From contig NZ_JSUM01000014.1 of assembly GCF_000772535.1 (NCBI RefSeq), forward strand, positions 1 through 64,000: a stretch of 64,000 bases of DNA. Reading direction: 5' to 3'. Positions 46,381 through 56,465 of this stretch are shown here, in pieces; positions within the stretch are counted from its first letter, which is position 1; each line of letters opens with the position of its first letter. The notes under the pieces were generated by a model that saw nothing but the letters and a program-made list of their open reading frames with translations, did not search any database and was not told the origin of the DNA. The position numbers and the translations under genes are program-made. This stretch comes from Chelonobacter oris (GTDB lineage: Bacteria > Pseudomonadota > Gammaproteobacteria > Enterobacterales > Pasteurellaceae).

Positions 46381-47730
46381 GTGAAAAGGTGTATTTGGCA
46401 CGAAAATTTAGTCTATAGCCATCAATTCGCCTTTATATTATACTTAGCCAAATTTTTTACAGGAAAAACCGCCATTAAAATCTTATCCCGAGTCAGTACA
46501 CAACACCTTCTGCGCTGCGATGAATGCGACACGCTGGTCAATGTGCCGCGTTTGCACGCCCGCCAGGTTGCCCGCTGTCCGCAATGTCATGCGGAATTGC
46601 GTTCCGGCAGTCGCTGGAGCTTGCGCCGTTGTGCCATTATTGCGATCTCGATCCTGATTTTAATGCCCTTTGCTTTTACTTTTCCACTGCTCAGCATTGA
46701 TCTACTCGGCGTGCCGGTCTACGCTTCCGTCTGGGAAGGCGCTTGGAAAATCGCCACTAACAATGATATTTACACCGGTTTTATGGTGTTACTGTGCGCC
46801 ATCATCATGCCGCTCTGTTTTGCCGCTTTGGTGCTGTTTTTATGGATTGCCAAACATTTTCACCACCGTCCGCGCAATCTGTTACTGATGTTGGGTTATA
46901 TCAAACCTTGGGTTATGCTCGATGTCTATCTGGTCAGTCTCGGCGTGGCTGCTTTTAAAGTGCGGGAATATGCGACTCTGACCGTCGATATCTATTTTAT
47001 CGCCTTTGTTTTTACCGCACTTTTAACCACGTTGTTGTTTATCAAAATCAATCCTATGGCGCTGTGGAATGAATTCTACCCGCAATTCAGCTACCCGACA
47101 CCCGATGAAACTAAAGCACGGTTGAAGCACTGCCATTGCTGTAACTACACCTTTGTAGAACAGCAATCCGCCCTCGACAGCCGTGGCCGCCAATATTGTC
47201 CCCGTTGCCAGTCGCTGCTCGATATCGATGACGGCGCCAAACTACAGCGCACTTGGGCGGCATTGATTGCCGGCATTATCATGCTGATTCCCGCCAATTT
47301 GCTGCCGATTTCTTATATCTATCTCAACGGCGTTGCCAGCGGCGATACGCTGATTTCCGGGGTGATCACGTTTATCGGCATGGGAAGCTACTTTGTTGCG
47401 TTTGTGGTCTTTGTCGCCAGTGTCTTCGTGCCGTTAAGCAAAATTTTGGCCATGATTTATTTACTGATCAGTGTACACCGTAAAAAAGTCGGCGATATTC
47501 ATAAAAAAATGAAACTGCTGCATTTAGTTCATTTTGTCGGACGCTGGTCAATGTTAGACTTATTCGTGTTGTCGCTGATGATGTCGCTGGTAACACGCGG
47601 ACAATTGATCAATTTTTCTGTCGGCCCGGCAGCCTTCTATTTCGGCGCCGCCGTTTTTCTCACCATGATTGCCGCCGAGCAATTTGACAGTCGTTTACTC
47701 TGGAAATACTATGACAAGCAACACACCTAA
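46381..47730 (+). CDS. letA: LetA (YebS), inner-membrane partner of LetB
   Basis: 449 aa as read from GTG 46381. The true start is uncertain: this GTG has no ribosome site, whereas ATT at 46474 is 7 nt after AGGAAA and would give about 418 aa, closer to E. coli LetA. Two zinc-ribbon-like Cys clusters (LRCDECDTLVN ... RCPQCHAEL and HCCNYTF ... CPRCQSLLD) each precede a PqiA-type four-helix membrane unit. The C-terminus, VGPAAFYFGAAVFLTMIAAEQFDSRLLW, matches YebS closely. With LetB it moves lipids between the inner and outer membranes. The proQ-prc neighbourhood is conserved. Confidence 0.9.
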   Translation: MKRCIWHENLVYSHQFAFILYLAKFFTGKTAIKILSRVSTQHLLRCDECDTLVNVPRLHARQVARCPQCHAELRSGSRWSLRRCAIIAISILILMPFAFTFPLLSIDLLGVPVYASVWEGAWKIATNNDIYTGFMVLLCAIIMPLCFAALVLFLWIAKHFHHRPRNLLLMLGYIKPWVMLDVYLVSLGVAAFKVREYATLTVDIYFIAFVFTALLTTLLFIKINPMALWNEFYPQFSYPTPDETKARLKHCHCCNYTFVEQQSALDSRGRQYCPRCQSLLDIDDGAKLQRTWAALIAGIIMLIPANLLPISYIYLNGVASGDTLISGVITFIGMGSYFVAFVVFVASVFVPLSKILAMIYLLISVHRKKVGDIHKKMKLLHLVHFVGRWSMLDLFVLSLMMSLVTRGQLINFSVGPAAFYFGAAVFLTMIAAEQFDSRLLWKYYDKQHT

Positions 47731-50374
47731 TCACGAACCGATTCGCACAATACCGCAAGAGCGGGTACAAAACGCGACGATTCGGCGTTTGAAAAGCATT
47801 TCGCCTTTTTGGTTATTGCCGATCGTTGCATTGATTATCGGCTTGACGCTTTTCGCCCGTATTTTAGACGAACAAGGTGAAACCATTACCATTTACTTTA
47901 CCAATGGCGCCGGCATTTCTGCCGATAAAACGCCGGTGCGTTACCAAGGGCTACAAATCGGGGTGGTCAGAAAAGTCCAGTTTACCGAAGATCTAAAACA
48001 GATTCGCGTCACAGCCAGTATCAATCCGGAAGCTAAAGCCGTCCTGCGGGAACACACCAAATTCTGGCTGGTACAACCGAGCGCCTCGCTGGCGGGGATT
48101 TCCGGTCTGGATGCGTTGGTATCGGGCAACTACATCACCTTATTACCGGGTGACGGTGAAAGTGCCGACGAATTTATTGCCGAATCCGAAGGGCCGATGG
48201 CACAAATGGACGACGGTGATATTCTGGTTCATTTGCTGGCGGATAATCTCGGTTCAATCTCGGCCGGCGCTTCCGTGACTTACCGTAAAATTCCGGTCGG
48301 CTCCATTTCCGATTACCGCTTTTTACCGGATCAACAAAAAGTCGAAATTGATCTCGTCATTCACAAACCTTACAGCCATTTGGTTAAAAAAGACTCTCGT
48401 TTTTGGAACAGCAGCGGCCTGCAAACCGATATCAGTCTGAGTGGAATTTCAGTCGATATGGAAAGCATTACGTCATTGATTATCGGCGGTGTCTCCTTTG
48501 ATTCCCCCGATGACAGTCCAAGTGCGGTCAGCGGAGAAAGCTACACCTTATACCAAGACGAAAAGTCGGCGCAGCGCGGTATTGAAGTCGACATCAAACT
48601 GCCGAATATTCGCGGGCTCAAAGTCAATACTACACCGGTTTATTATCAGAATTTTAAAATAGGCTCACTGTCGGCACTGGATGCCAATCTGGAAGGCGAA
48701 GTCAGCAACACGGTTCACGGCAAGCTGTTGATTAATGAAAATATGCGCAATCTGCTGCGCAGCGGCAGCCAAGTCGTCATTAATGAAAACAGTCTGGATG
48801 CAGATAACTTAAATAATCTGGAAAAATTATTGGCAGGACCATTTTTTAATCTGATTGCCGGCAACGGCGAGCCGCAAACGGAATTTACCGTACTGACTCA
48901 ATCTGAATTACTGCTGAGCCAGCCGAATACGCTGCGTATTAAGTTGTCGGCACCTGAAACCTATAATGTCAACGTCGGGCAAGGTGTGTTTTATAACGGT
49001 ATCCGCATCGGTGAAATCGCACAGCGCGAGGTGTCGGTTGAGGGTGTAGAATTTAATATTGCTATTGCCGGCGAATATCGCCACCTGATTTACGCCAATA
49101 CTCAATTTGTCGCCGCTTCGAATCTGAACGTCAATATCGGCATAGACGGAATTCAGTTTGAAGCCGCTGCGCCGGAAAAATGGCTGCAAGGCGGCATTCG
49201 AGTTGCAGTTAACAAAAACGGGCAAGGCGAGCCGCTGGCGCAATATCCGCTCTATCAGGATCTGAGCAGTGCCGCAGCCGGTATCACCGGCGCCGCCCTG
49301 CAACCGAACATCACGTTAACCTCAGCCAGTTTGCCGGGGGTTGAGCGCGGTTCTCTGGTACTGTACAAACAATACCCTGTCGGGCAAATCATTGCGGTGC
49401 GTCCGACCGATAAAGCGTTCCAAATCGATGTTTTTATTAATAATCAATATCGTAATTTATTGACCGCCAGAAGCAAATTCTGGAGCGAAAGTGCGGCACA
49501 AGTCGATATCAGTCCGAAAGGTGTAACTATTCAAGCGGCGCCTATCATGCGCACCTTGAAAGGCGCTATCAGTTTCGACAATTTTGGTGCGGCCTCCGCT
49601 GCTAAACAGCTCTACCCTTCCGAAATTGCCGCCCGCTCGGCAGGAAATGAAATTATCCTGACCTCAAGCGACGCACGGGAATTGAGCAAAGGTATGCCGA
49701 TCCGTTATATGGGAATCACCATCGGCGAAGTGGTTTCAATCGCGATTGATCAGAAAAATAACCGCATCACCAGTAAAGCACTGATCCAACCGAATTACTA
49801 TGCCCTTATCAGCAAAAAAGGCAGTACGTTCAAATTGATTTCACCACAAATTTCCGCCGGTGCAATCGCCAATATCGACAGCCTGTTGCAACCTTACATT
49901 GATGTAGAGGCCGGCAAAGGAGAAAGCGCCAAAACCTTCCGTTTAATCAAAGAAATCAGTAACACCACCAAATTTGCCAACGGTATGCCGCTGGTTCTGG
50001 AAACCTCCAGCGCATTTAACCTGAGCGAAGGTTCGCCTGTGCAATATCGCGGCATCGAAGTCGGGTTGGTGCAAAGAATGCGACTGAATGAATTGGGCGA
50101 TCGCGTGTTGGTAGACATTGTCATCAGTGATAAATACAAACATCTGGTGCGCCAAAATTCGCAATTCTGGATTACCTCCGGCTACAGCTTCGGATTCGGT
50201 CTGCAAGGATTTGAATTTGAAACCGGCAGCGTGCAACAATTCCTGAAAGGCGGCATTACGTTCGGCACGCCGTCAGGGGAAGTGGTTCAGCCTGCCGCCA
50301 AAGCCAAGCAACGCTTCCTGCTGCAACAGCAACTGCCGCCGGAATCCAAATTCTGGAATCAAGGCGCCTATTAA
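47711..50374 (+). CDS. letB: LetB (YebT), seven-MCE-domain lipid tunnel protein
   Basis: 887 aa from ATG 47711, overlapping the letA end by 20 nt; E. coli LetB is about 877. A single N-terminal helix (SPFWLLPIVALIIGLTLFARIL, about residues 31-52) is followed by tandem MCE domains. Each opens like ITIYFTNGAGISADKTPVRYQGLQIGVV; I can see about seven such 'G...TPVRY.G..IG.V' repeats (for instance SEGSPVQYRGIEVGLVQ in the last one). The stacked hexameric rings form a hydrophobic tunnel across the periplasm. The size separates it from PqiB (three MCE domains). Confidence 0.93.
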   Translation: MTSNTPNHEPIRTIPQERVQNATIRRLKSISPFWLLPIVALIIGLTLFARILDEQGETITIYFTNGAGISADKTPVRYQGLQIGVVRKVQFTEDLKQIRVTASINPEAKAVLREHTKFWLVQPSASLAGISGLDALVSGNYITLLPGDGESADEFIAESEGPMAQMDDGDILVHLLADNLGSISAGASVTYRKIPVGSISDYRFLPDQQKVEIDLVIHKPYSHLVKKDSRFWNSSGLQTDISLSGISVDMESITSLIIGGVSFDSPDDSPSAVSGESYTLYQDEKSAQRGIEVDIKLPNIRGLKVNTTPVYYQNFKIGSLSALDANLEGEVSNTVHGKLLINENMRNLLRSGSQVVINENSLDADNLNNLEKLLAGPFFNLIAGNGEPQTEFTVLTQSELLLSQPNTLRIKLSAPETYNVNVGQGVFYNGIRIGEIAQREVSVEGVEFNIAIAGEYRHLIYANTQFVAASNLNVNIGIDGIQFEAAAPEKWLQGGIRVAVNKNGQGEPLAQYPLYQDLSSAAAGITGAALQPNITLTSASLPGVERGSLVLYKQYPVGQIIAVRPTDKAFQIDVFINNQYRNLLTARSKFWSESAAQVDISPKGVTIQAAPIMRTLKGAISFDNFGAASAAKQLYPSEIAARSAGNEIILTSSDARELSKGMPIRYMGITIGEVVSIAIDQKNNRITSKALIQPNYYALISKKGSTFKLISPQISAGAIANIDSLLQPYIDVEAGKGESAKTFRLIKEISNTTKFANGMPLVLETSSAFNLSEGSPVQYRGIEVGLVQRMRLNELGDRVLVDIVISDKYKHLVRQNSQFWITSGYSFGFGLQGFEFETGSVQQFLKGGITFGTPSGEVVQPAAKAKQRFLLQQQLPPESKFWNQGAY

Positions 50375-50381
50375 TACCGTC

Positions 50382-50404
50382 AGCGGTGCTTTAGCACCGC
50401 TTTC
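50382..50404 (+). terminator. Possible terminator after letB
   Basis: AGCGGTGC-TTTA-GCACCGCT followed by TTC; good stem, poor T tract. It also lies at the end of the convergent anmK. Confidence 0.55.
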
Positions 50405-50405
50405 G

Positions 50406-51539
50406 TCAGATATTCCCTGCCGGTTCCGCCGGATAAATCGCACCGAGTGATACCGCACTTTGCGCCCCGGTCACACTTGGCAAATTGGCGGATAAGCCGT
50501 GCATACGCCGATATGCCAACCAAGCAAAGGCTGCGGCTTCGACAGAATCGCCATCCAACCCGCAATCCGTGGTGGTCTGCACCGTCCATTCCGGCAAAAG
50601 TGCGGTCAGCCGTTGCATCATCAATCGATTTTTTGCACCGCCGCCGCAAACCAATAGCCGACAAGGCAACCCGCTTTGTGCGGCTATCGGCTGTAGTTGC
50701 CCTACGATACTCTGTACACTGAATTCAAGCAGTGTCGCCTGCACATCACTTGCGGAAAGTGTGCCGACATTCTGCATTTTCTGTGTCAGCCATGCCAGAT
50801 TGAATAATTCCCGTCCGGTACTTTTCGGCGGTTTCAGCGAGAAAAAAGGCTCATCCAGCAGTGCCGATAACAGCGCTGGGCTAACTCGACCGCACTTTGC
50901 CCAAGCGCCGTCCTGATCATAACGTTTACCCTGATGACGTTCAATCCACGCATCCAACAGCGTATTGCCCGGGCCGGTATCGTAACCGATCACAGCCTGT
51001 TGCGGCGCCAACACCGAAATATTGCTGATTCCGCCGATATTCAGAACCACATTGACCCGCTCGGTTTCGCTGAACACCGCGTGATGAAATGCCGGAACCA
51101 ACGGTGCGCCCTGTCCGCCGAACGCCATGTCTTTGCGGCGGAAATCCGCCACGACATCGATACCGGTTTTCGCGGCGAGCAGGTTGGCGTCGCCGATTTG
51201 CATACTAAATGGAAAACGCCCGTTCGGCGAATGCCATATCGTTTGCCCGTGACAGCCGATCGCCCTAATCCATTGCGGATTGAGTTGTCGGGATTGCAAA
51301 AAACGATTGACGATATCAACATATAACAGCGCCAAACGGTGATCCAATTCACCTAACAATTGCAATGACGTATTGCCGCTGTTGCACAATGCCGACAGTT
51401 GTGTTCTCAACGCTTCCGGCATCGGCATAAAATCGGTTGCCGCCAGTTTTGGGCTGCCTCGACTGAAATCCATCAATGCTAAATCTACGCCGTCCAGACT
51501 GGTGCCCGACATCAAGCCGATATAATAATTTTGCTGCAT
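50406..51539 (-). CDS. anmK: Anhydro-N-acetylmuramic acid kinase
   Basis: 377 aa. It opens the 1,6-anhydro ring of anhMurNAc and phosphorylates it to MurNAc-6-P, which MurQ then uses. ASKHA-fold marks: [20 protein letters not shown] (phosphate loop), [12 protein letters not shown] with the substrate-contacting residues, [21 protein letters not shown] (catalytic Asp), [25 protein letters not shown] and [16 protein letters not shown] 51539. It precedes nothing of the same pathway but complements murQ at 26.5 kb. Confidence 0.96.
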   Translation of the reverse strand: MQQNYYIGLMSGTSLDGVDLALMDFSRGSPKLAATDFMPMPEALRTQLSALCNSGNTSLQLLGELDHRLALLYVDIVNRFLQSRQLNPQWIRAIGCHGQTIWHSPNGRFPFSMQIGDANLLAAKTGIDVVADFRRKDMAFGGQGAPLVPAFHHAVFSETERVNVVLNIGGISNISVLAPQQAVIGYDTGPGNTLLDAWIERHQGKRYDQDGAWAKCGRVSPALLSALLDEPFFSLKPPKSTGRELFNLAWLTQKMQNVGTLSASDVQATLLEFSVQSIVGQLQPIAAQSGLPCRLLVCGGGAKNRLMMQRLTALLPEWTVQTTTDCGLDGDSVEAAAFAWLAYRRMHGLSANLPSVTGAQSAVSLGAIYPAEPAGNI

Positions 51540-51566
51540 AGCCCGTTCTCCTCAGGACATAATGTG

Positions 51567-52820
51567 TTATACGCCCTGAGCGATTGCCGCAATATTGACA
51601 ATCACATCAACCGCACTTTGCATGCTCTGTACGCTCGCCAGCTCATATTTACTGTGGAAATTATAACCGCCGGTGAAGATATTCGGGCAGGCAATGCCCA
51701 TTTCCGCCAATTTTGCGCCGTCCGTTCCGCCGCGAATCGGTTTTTCCAACGGCGTGATATGGCAGGCCTGCATCGCACTTTTGGCCAATTCCAGCGCTTG
51801 CGGCATACAACGGATAACCTCGTACATATTGTGATAATTATCACTGATATTGCAGTGGAGCTGTTGCTGCAAGCCATGTTCATTTCGGAACGCTTCCACC
51901 CATTGATGAAACTGCTGCTTACGCTGCTTAAAGCGCTCTGCATCAAATTCACGGATTAAATAGTGCATTCTCACCTGCTCGACACTGCCTTCCAACATAT
52001 CCAAATGAAAGAACCCTTCCTTCAATTCGGATTGCTCCGGCACGTCCTCTTTCGGCAAGTATTGATGAAAATCGCAAGCCAATGCCAATGCGTTTACCAG
52101 TTTGCCCTTGGCTTCACCGGGGTGAGTGGAATGCCCTTGAATCAAAATATCCGCCGACGCGGCATTAAAATTTTCCACTTGCAACTCGCCCAACTCGCCG
52201 CCGTCAATGGTATATGCCCAATCACAAGCAAAATCCGCCAAAGGGAAAAACGCCATGCCCAAGCCGATCTCTTCATCGGGAGTAAATGCCACCCGAATAT
52301 TGGCATGTGGAATTTTGCTGTGAATCAGTTGCTCAAGTGCGGTCATGATTTCCGCAATGCCGGCTTTATTGTCTGCCCCCAACAAGGTGTTGCCGTCGGT
52401 TACAATCAATGAATGCCCGACCAACTGGTGCAGAAAGGGATAATCCACCGGACTGATATAGTCGTCCCCCTTACCCAAGGCAATATCACCGCCGCGATAT
52501 TCCCCAATCAGCTCGGCCTTAACGTTTTTCCCACTCATTTGCGGTGACGTATCCAGATGCGCAATAAAACCGATCGTTCTTTCACTGCCGCAATTAGACG
52601 GCAAAAGTGCGGTCACCACACTATGGCGGCTCAGTTTTATCTCACTTAACCCCAATACTTCCAGCTCTTCAACCAACTTTTCCGCCAAGCGAAGCTGCCC
52701 GATAGAACTTGGCGAGCGCTGGGCGTCCGGTTTTGATTGCGTATCAAAGGCAAGATAATTAAAAAAGCGGTCAAGCAATTTTTCCCGCTGCGGAAACGAC
52801 TGTTCAAATAATCCGGACAT
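51567..52820 (-). CDS. pepT: Peptidase T (tripeptide aminopeptidase)
   Basis: 417 aa. An M20-family dizinc enzyme releasing N-terminal residues from tripeptides in the cytoplasm. Metal and catalytic residues: GFIAHLDTSP (His, Asp), LLGADNKAGIAEIMTAL (bridging Asp), AFTPDEEIGLGMAFF (catalytic Glu pair), YTIDGGELGELQVENFNAA (Asp), and C-terminal IRGGTDGAKLAEMGIACPNIFTGGYNFHSKYE (His). ATG 52820. It is upstream of anmK on the same strand with a 27-nt gap, so they may be co-transcribed. Confidence 0.96.
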   Translation of the reverse strand: MSGLFEQSFPQREKLLDRFFNYLAFDTQSKPDAQRSPSSIGQLRLAEKLVEELEVLGLSEIKLSRHSVVTALLPSNCGSERTIGFIAHLDTSPQMSGKNVKAELIGEYRGGDIALGKGDDYISPVDYPFLHQLVGHSLIVTDGNTLLGADNKAGIAEIMTALEQLIHSKIPHANIRVAFTPDEEIGLGMAFFPLADFACDWAYTIDGGELGELQVENFNAASADILIQGHSTHPGEAKGKLVNALALACDFHQYLPKEDVPEQSELKEGFFHLDMLEGSVEQVRMHYLIREFDAERFKQRKQQFHQWVEAFRNEHGLQQQLHCNISDNYHNMYEVIRCMPQALELAKSAMQACHITPLEKPIRGGTDGAKLAEMGIACPNIFTGGYNFHSKYELASVQSMQSAVDVIVNIAAIAQGV

Positions 52821-52898
52821 TTTTTATCCCCCTGACAACTGAAACGACTATTTTGTATACCTGTTTATTCTATGCTGATTTTGCCCGCAAAATCATGA

Positions 52899-53702
<804 letters not shown>

Positions 53703-53725
53703 TCGTTCCAACCGCACTTTGCACA

Positions 53726-53755
53726 AAAAAACCATGCCTAGGCATGGTTTTTTCG
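53726..53755 (+). terminator. Terminator between adk and the iron ABC operon
   Basis: AAAAACCATGCCT-AGGCATGGTTTTT: near-perfect palindrome with A and T tracts, likely bidirectional. An uptake sequence lies just before it (ACCGCACTT). Confidence 0.85.
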
Positions 53756-53769
53756 TATAACGGCAGCAG

Positions 53770-54678
53770 TTACTCCACTGCTTTCAACATTTCCTGATTC
53801 ATGGCTTTCATTGATTGCAGACCGCCCATCACCAGATACCAGTTCACCGAATCCAAAAAGACGATTTTGCCGTCTTTATAGGCTTTAGCGCCTTTAATCA
53901 GCTCATTTTCAAACACCTGCTGCGCATTGCCGGTTTTTTTGGTGATTGCCGCGGTACGGTCGATAACAAAGATGTAATCCGGATTTTTATCCAAAACATA
54001 CTCAAATGAGACTTTCATACCGTGACGGGATTCGGCAATATTCGGATCCGCCTGAGTGAAACCATAATCCTGATAAATCATACCGTAACGCGAATTCGGG
54101 CCGAATGCGCTGATATTGCTTTCGTTGGCAAGCAAGACAAGTGCGGTTTTGCCTTTCGCTTTCTCCGCTATGTTGCTCAAATCTTTATCAATCGCCTTTA
54201 ACGCTTCTTCGGCTTGTGCCTCTTTGCCGATAATTTTGGCAATATTACGCACATTTTGCTGGAAAGACGTGTAGAACTCCAGATATTTGATATCGCTGAA
54301 ATAAATCGGTGAAATTTCTTTAAAACGATCCACCAGCTTGTTTTGACGGGCGGAAATAATCGTTAAATCAGGCTCCGCTTCGTTCAAGCGCTCAAAATTA
54401 GGCTCCATCAGGCTGCCGACATCCACATACCGTTTATCTTCGTATTTTTTCAGATAAATCGGTAACGGCAGCGATTTCGGAACCGCCACCACGTTTTCAT
54501 TCCCCAGCGTATCCAAAATGTCCAGTGCCGGAAAATCAAAAATAGCAATCCGTTTCGGATGTTGCGGGACATCCAGTTCGCCGATTGTCGAAGACAATTT
54601 AATATTGTCCGCCTGTGCGATACCGACGGTTAACGTTGCCAACAAAGTAACGGCTAAATTACGAAAGATTTTACGCAT
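53770..54678 (-). CDS. Siderophore-type iron ABC transporter, periplasmic binding protein
   Basis: 302 aa from ATG 54678 (AAGGAG upstream); longer readings enter the previous gene. A signal peptide ends near GIAQA-DN, with no lipobox. FecB/CeuE-like class III binding protein: VPQHPKRIAIFDFPALDILDTLG, LMEPNFERLNEAEPDLTIIS, ALVLLANESNISAFGPNSRYGMIYQDYGF, and VFVIDRTAA-type 'PDYIFVIDR'. CeuE, VctP, YclQ and FatB relatives carry catecholate siderophores such as enterobactin, vibriobactin or petrobactin. It is last of the four-gene operon; no siderophore synthesis or TonB receptor gene is in the window. Confidence 0.9.
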   Translation of the reverse strand: MRKIFRNLAVTLLATLTVGIAQADNIKLSSTIGELDVPQHPKRIAIFDFPALDILDTLGNENVVAVPKSLPLPIYLKKYEDKRYVDVGSLMEPNFERLNEAEPDLTIISARQNKLVDRFKEISPIYFSDIKYLEFYTSFQQNVRNIAKIIGKEAQAEEALKAIDKDLSNIAEKAKGKTALVLLANESNISAFGPNSRYGMIYQDYGFTQADPNIAESRHGMKVSFEYVLDKNPDYIFVIDRTAAITKKTGNAQQVFENELIKGAKAYKDGKIVFLDSVNWYLVMGGLQSMKAMNQEMLKAVE

Positions 54679-54718
54679 GGTTTCTCCTTGTGCGATGATT
54701 TTGTGGTGTGATTGTGGT

Positions 54719-55483
54719 TCAATTTCTAAAAAAAACGGCAATTTTGTGTTCATCAATGGTATGAATCGGAATATGCATACCATAAATTTTATTCAGTGCA
54801 TCTGTCTGCATAATTTGTTCGACATTGCCTTGCATTACCAAACTGCCGTTTTTCAAGGCAACAATATAATCGGAATAACAGGAGGCAAAATTAATGTCGT
54901 GGATCACAATTACCACGGTTTTCCCCAGCTCGTCAGTCAATCGGCGCAATACTTTCATGATCTGCACCGAATGTTTCATATCCAGATTATTCAACGGCTC
55001 GTCCAATAAAATATAATCGGTATCCTGCGCCAATGTCATCGCAATGTAAGCGCGTTGCCGCTGTCCGCCGCTCAATTCATTGATGAACACGCTGCGCATT
55101 TTTTGCAGCCCCATATAATCCAACGCTTGTTCGATATATATCCGATCCGCCGCCGTCAACCGCCCTTTACTGTAGGGAAAACGCCCGAATGCCACCAAAT
55201 CTTGGACTGTCAGCCGCAGATCCAGATGGTTGCTCTGTTTCAAAATCGAAAGTTGTTGGGCAATCTGCTGATTGGGAATCTGTCCGATTTCACGTCCGTT
55301 CAACTCTACCGTACCGCTGTCTGCCTTCAACAAACGGCTGATAATCGCCAACAATGTGCTTTTTCCCGCCCCGTTCGGCCCGATAAACGAGGTTATTTTG
55401 CCTTGCGGAATCGTCAGCGAAATATCATTCAAAATGACTTTTTCGCCGTATTTTTTACTGATATGTTTAATTTTAAGACTCAT
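54719..55483 (-). CDS. Siderophore-type iron ABC transporter, ATPase
   Basis: 254 aa, FepC/CeuD-like. Walker A IGPNGAGKSTLLAII, Q-loop ILKQSNHL, signature NELSGGQRQRAYIAMTL, Walker B YILLDEPLNNLD, H-loop VVIVIHDINFA. ATG 55483. It follows the second permease gene after about 37 nt and precedes the binding protein by 40 nt. Confidence 0.93.
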   Translation of the reverse strand: MSLKIKHISKKYGEKVILNDISLTIPQGKITSFIGPNGAGKSTLLAIISRLLKADSGTVELNGREIGQIPNQQIAQQLSILKQSNHLDLRLTVQDLVAFGRFPYSKGRLTAADRIYIEQALDYMGLQKMRSVFINELSGGQRQRAYIAMTLAQDTDYILLDEPLNNLDMKHSVQIMKVLRRLTDELGKTVVIVIHDINFASCYSDYIVALKNGSLVMQGNVEQIMQTDALNKIYGMHIPIHTIDEHKIAVFFRN

Positions 55484-55520
55484 TTCCGATTTCCAATTCC
55501 CTGCCTGTCCGCATCAGCGA

Positions 55521-56465
55521 CTATTTGCTGCGCTGCAGCAAAAGATAAATAAAGTAAATACCGCCGATAAAGTTAATAATCACACTGAGCGTGGTGTTAA
55601 AATTCAACAGTTGCGACACCACAAACTGTCCGCCGACCAACGTGATCACCGCGATCAAAATCGCCGCCGGAATCAATACCCGATAGCGGTGACTTCTGAC
55701 AAATTCAAACGCCAGATTCATCACCAATAAGCCCAAAAACGTAATCGGACCGACAAGTGCGGTGGCAATCGAAGTTAATATCGCCACAATAATCAACAAG
55801 CGCTTACTCAATATACGATAATCCAACCCGAGATTAATCGCCTGATCTCGCCCCAACGCCAAGACATCGAGCCGATTCAAATCCCGCCATGCATAAACCA
55901 ACACGAGCAACAATATGCCGAACGCCCACCATAAAATATCTCCGTTCACTTTATTAAAACTGGCGTAGCTGGCATCTTGCACAATTTGAAACTCATTCGG
56001 ATCAATCAGAACTTCCATAAAAGTACCGGCACTCTGGAAAAATATTCCAAAAATAATCCCGACCAACAGCAGAAAAAGCAAATTTTCCTGTTCCCGTTTA
56101 AACAGAAAATGGTAAAACAGCAATGAAAACAGTGTCATAATGCTTGCCGACAATAAAAAATTCAGGCGCGGATCAAGCTGTGTCAAGGTGCTAGCGCCGA
56201 ACAGAAAAATTATCGTCAACTGAATCAGCACATATAAATAATCCAACCCTAAAATACTCGGCGTTAAAATCCGATTATTGACCAACGCTTGAAAAATCAG
56301 GCTGGAAACGGCAATCGCCACCGCAGTCAGCACGATCGCCGCCAATGAAACCATGCGGTAATCAAGTGCATAGCGCCAACGATTCGGCAGGTTGTATCCC
56401 AAAAACAGTACGATAAAAACCGCACTTAGCATCATCAGCAATAACATTTTGACTCGATTAGACAT
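55521..56465 (-). CDS. Siderophore-type iron ABC transporter, permease 2
   Basis: 314 aa, FecCD family with about 9-10 membrane helices. SSLIFQALVNNRILTPSILGLDYLYVLIQ near the start is the 'T-N-PLA-P..LG' type motif of this subgroup. ALGRDQAINLGLDYRILSKRLLIIVAILTSIATALVGPITFLGLLVMNLAFEFV (given in part) includes the EAA-like coupling loop. ATG 56465; it overlaps the permease 1 stop by 8 nt, so the two are coupled. CeuC/FatC/YclO-like. Confidence 0.92.
   Translation of the reverse strand: MSNRVKMLLLMMLSAVFIVLFLGYNLPNRWRYALDYRMVSLAAIVLTAVAIAVSSLIFQALVNNRILTPSILGLDYLYVLIQLTIIFLFGASTLTQLDPRLNFLLSASIMTLFSLLFYHFLFKREQENLLFLLLVGIIFGIFFQSAGTFMEVLIDPNEFQIVQDASYASFNKVNGDILWWAFGILLLVLVYAWRDLNRLDVLALGRDQAINLGLDYRILSKRLLIIVAILTSIATALVGPITFLGLLVMNLAFEFVRSHRYRVLIPAAILIAVITLVGGQFVVSQLLNFNTTLSVIINFIGGIYFIYLLLQRSK

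Noticed and set aside
46381-50374. PqiA/PqiB annotation for the letAB genes
   Set aside because: The second protein is 887 aa with about seven MCE repeats and sits beside proQ-prc, as LetB/YebT does; PqiB is about 546 aa with three.
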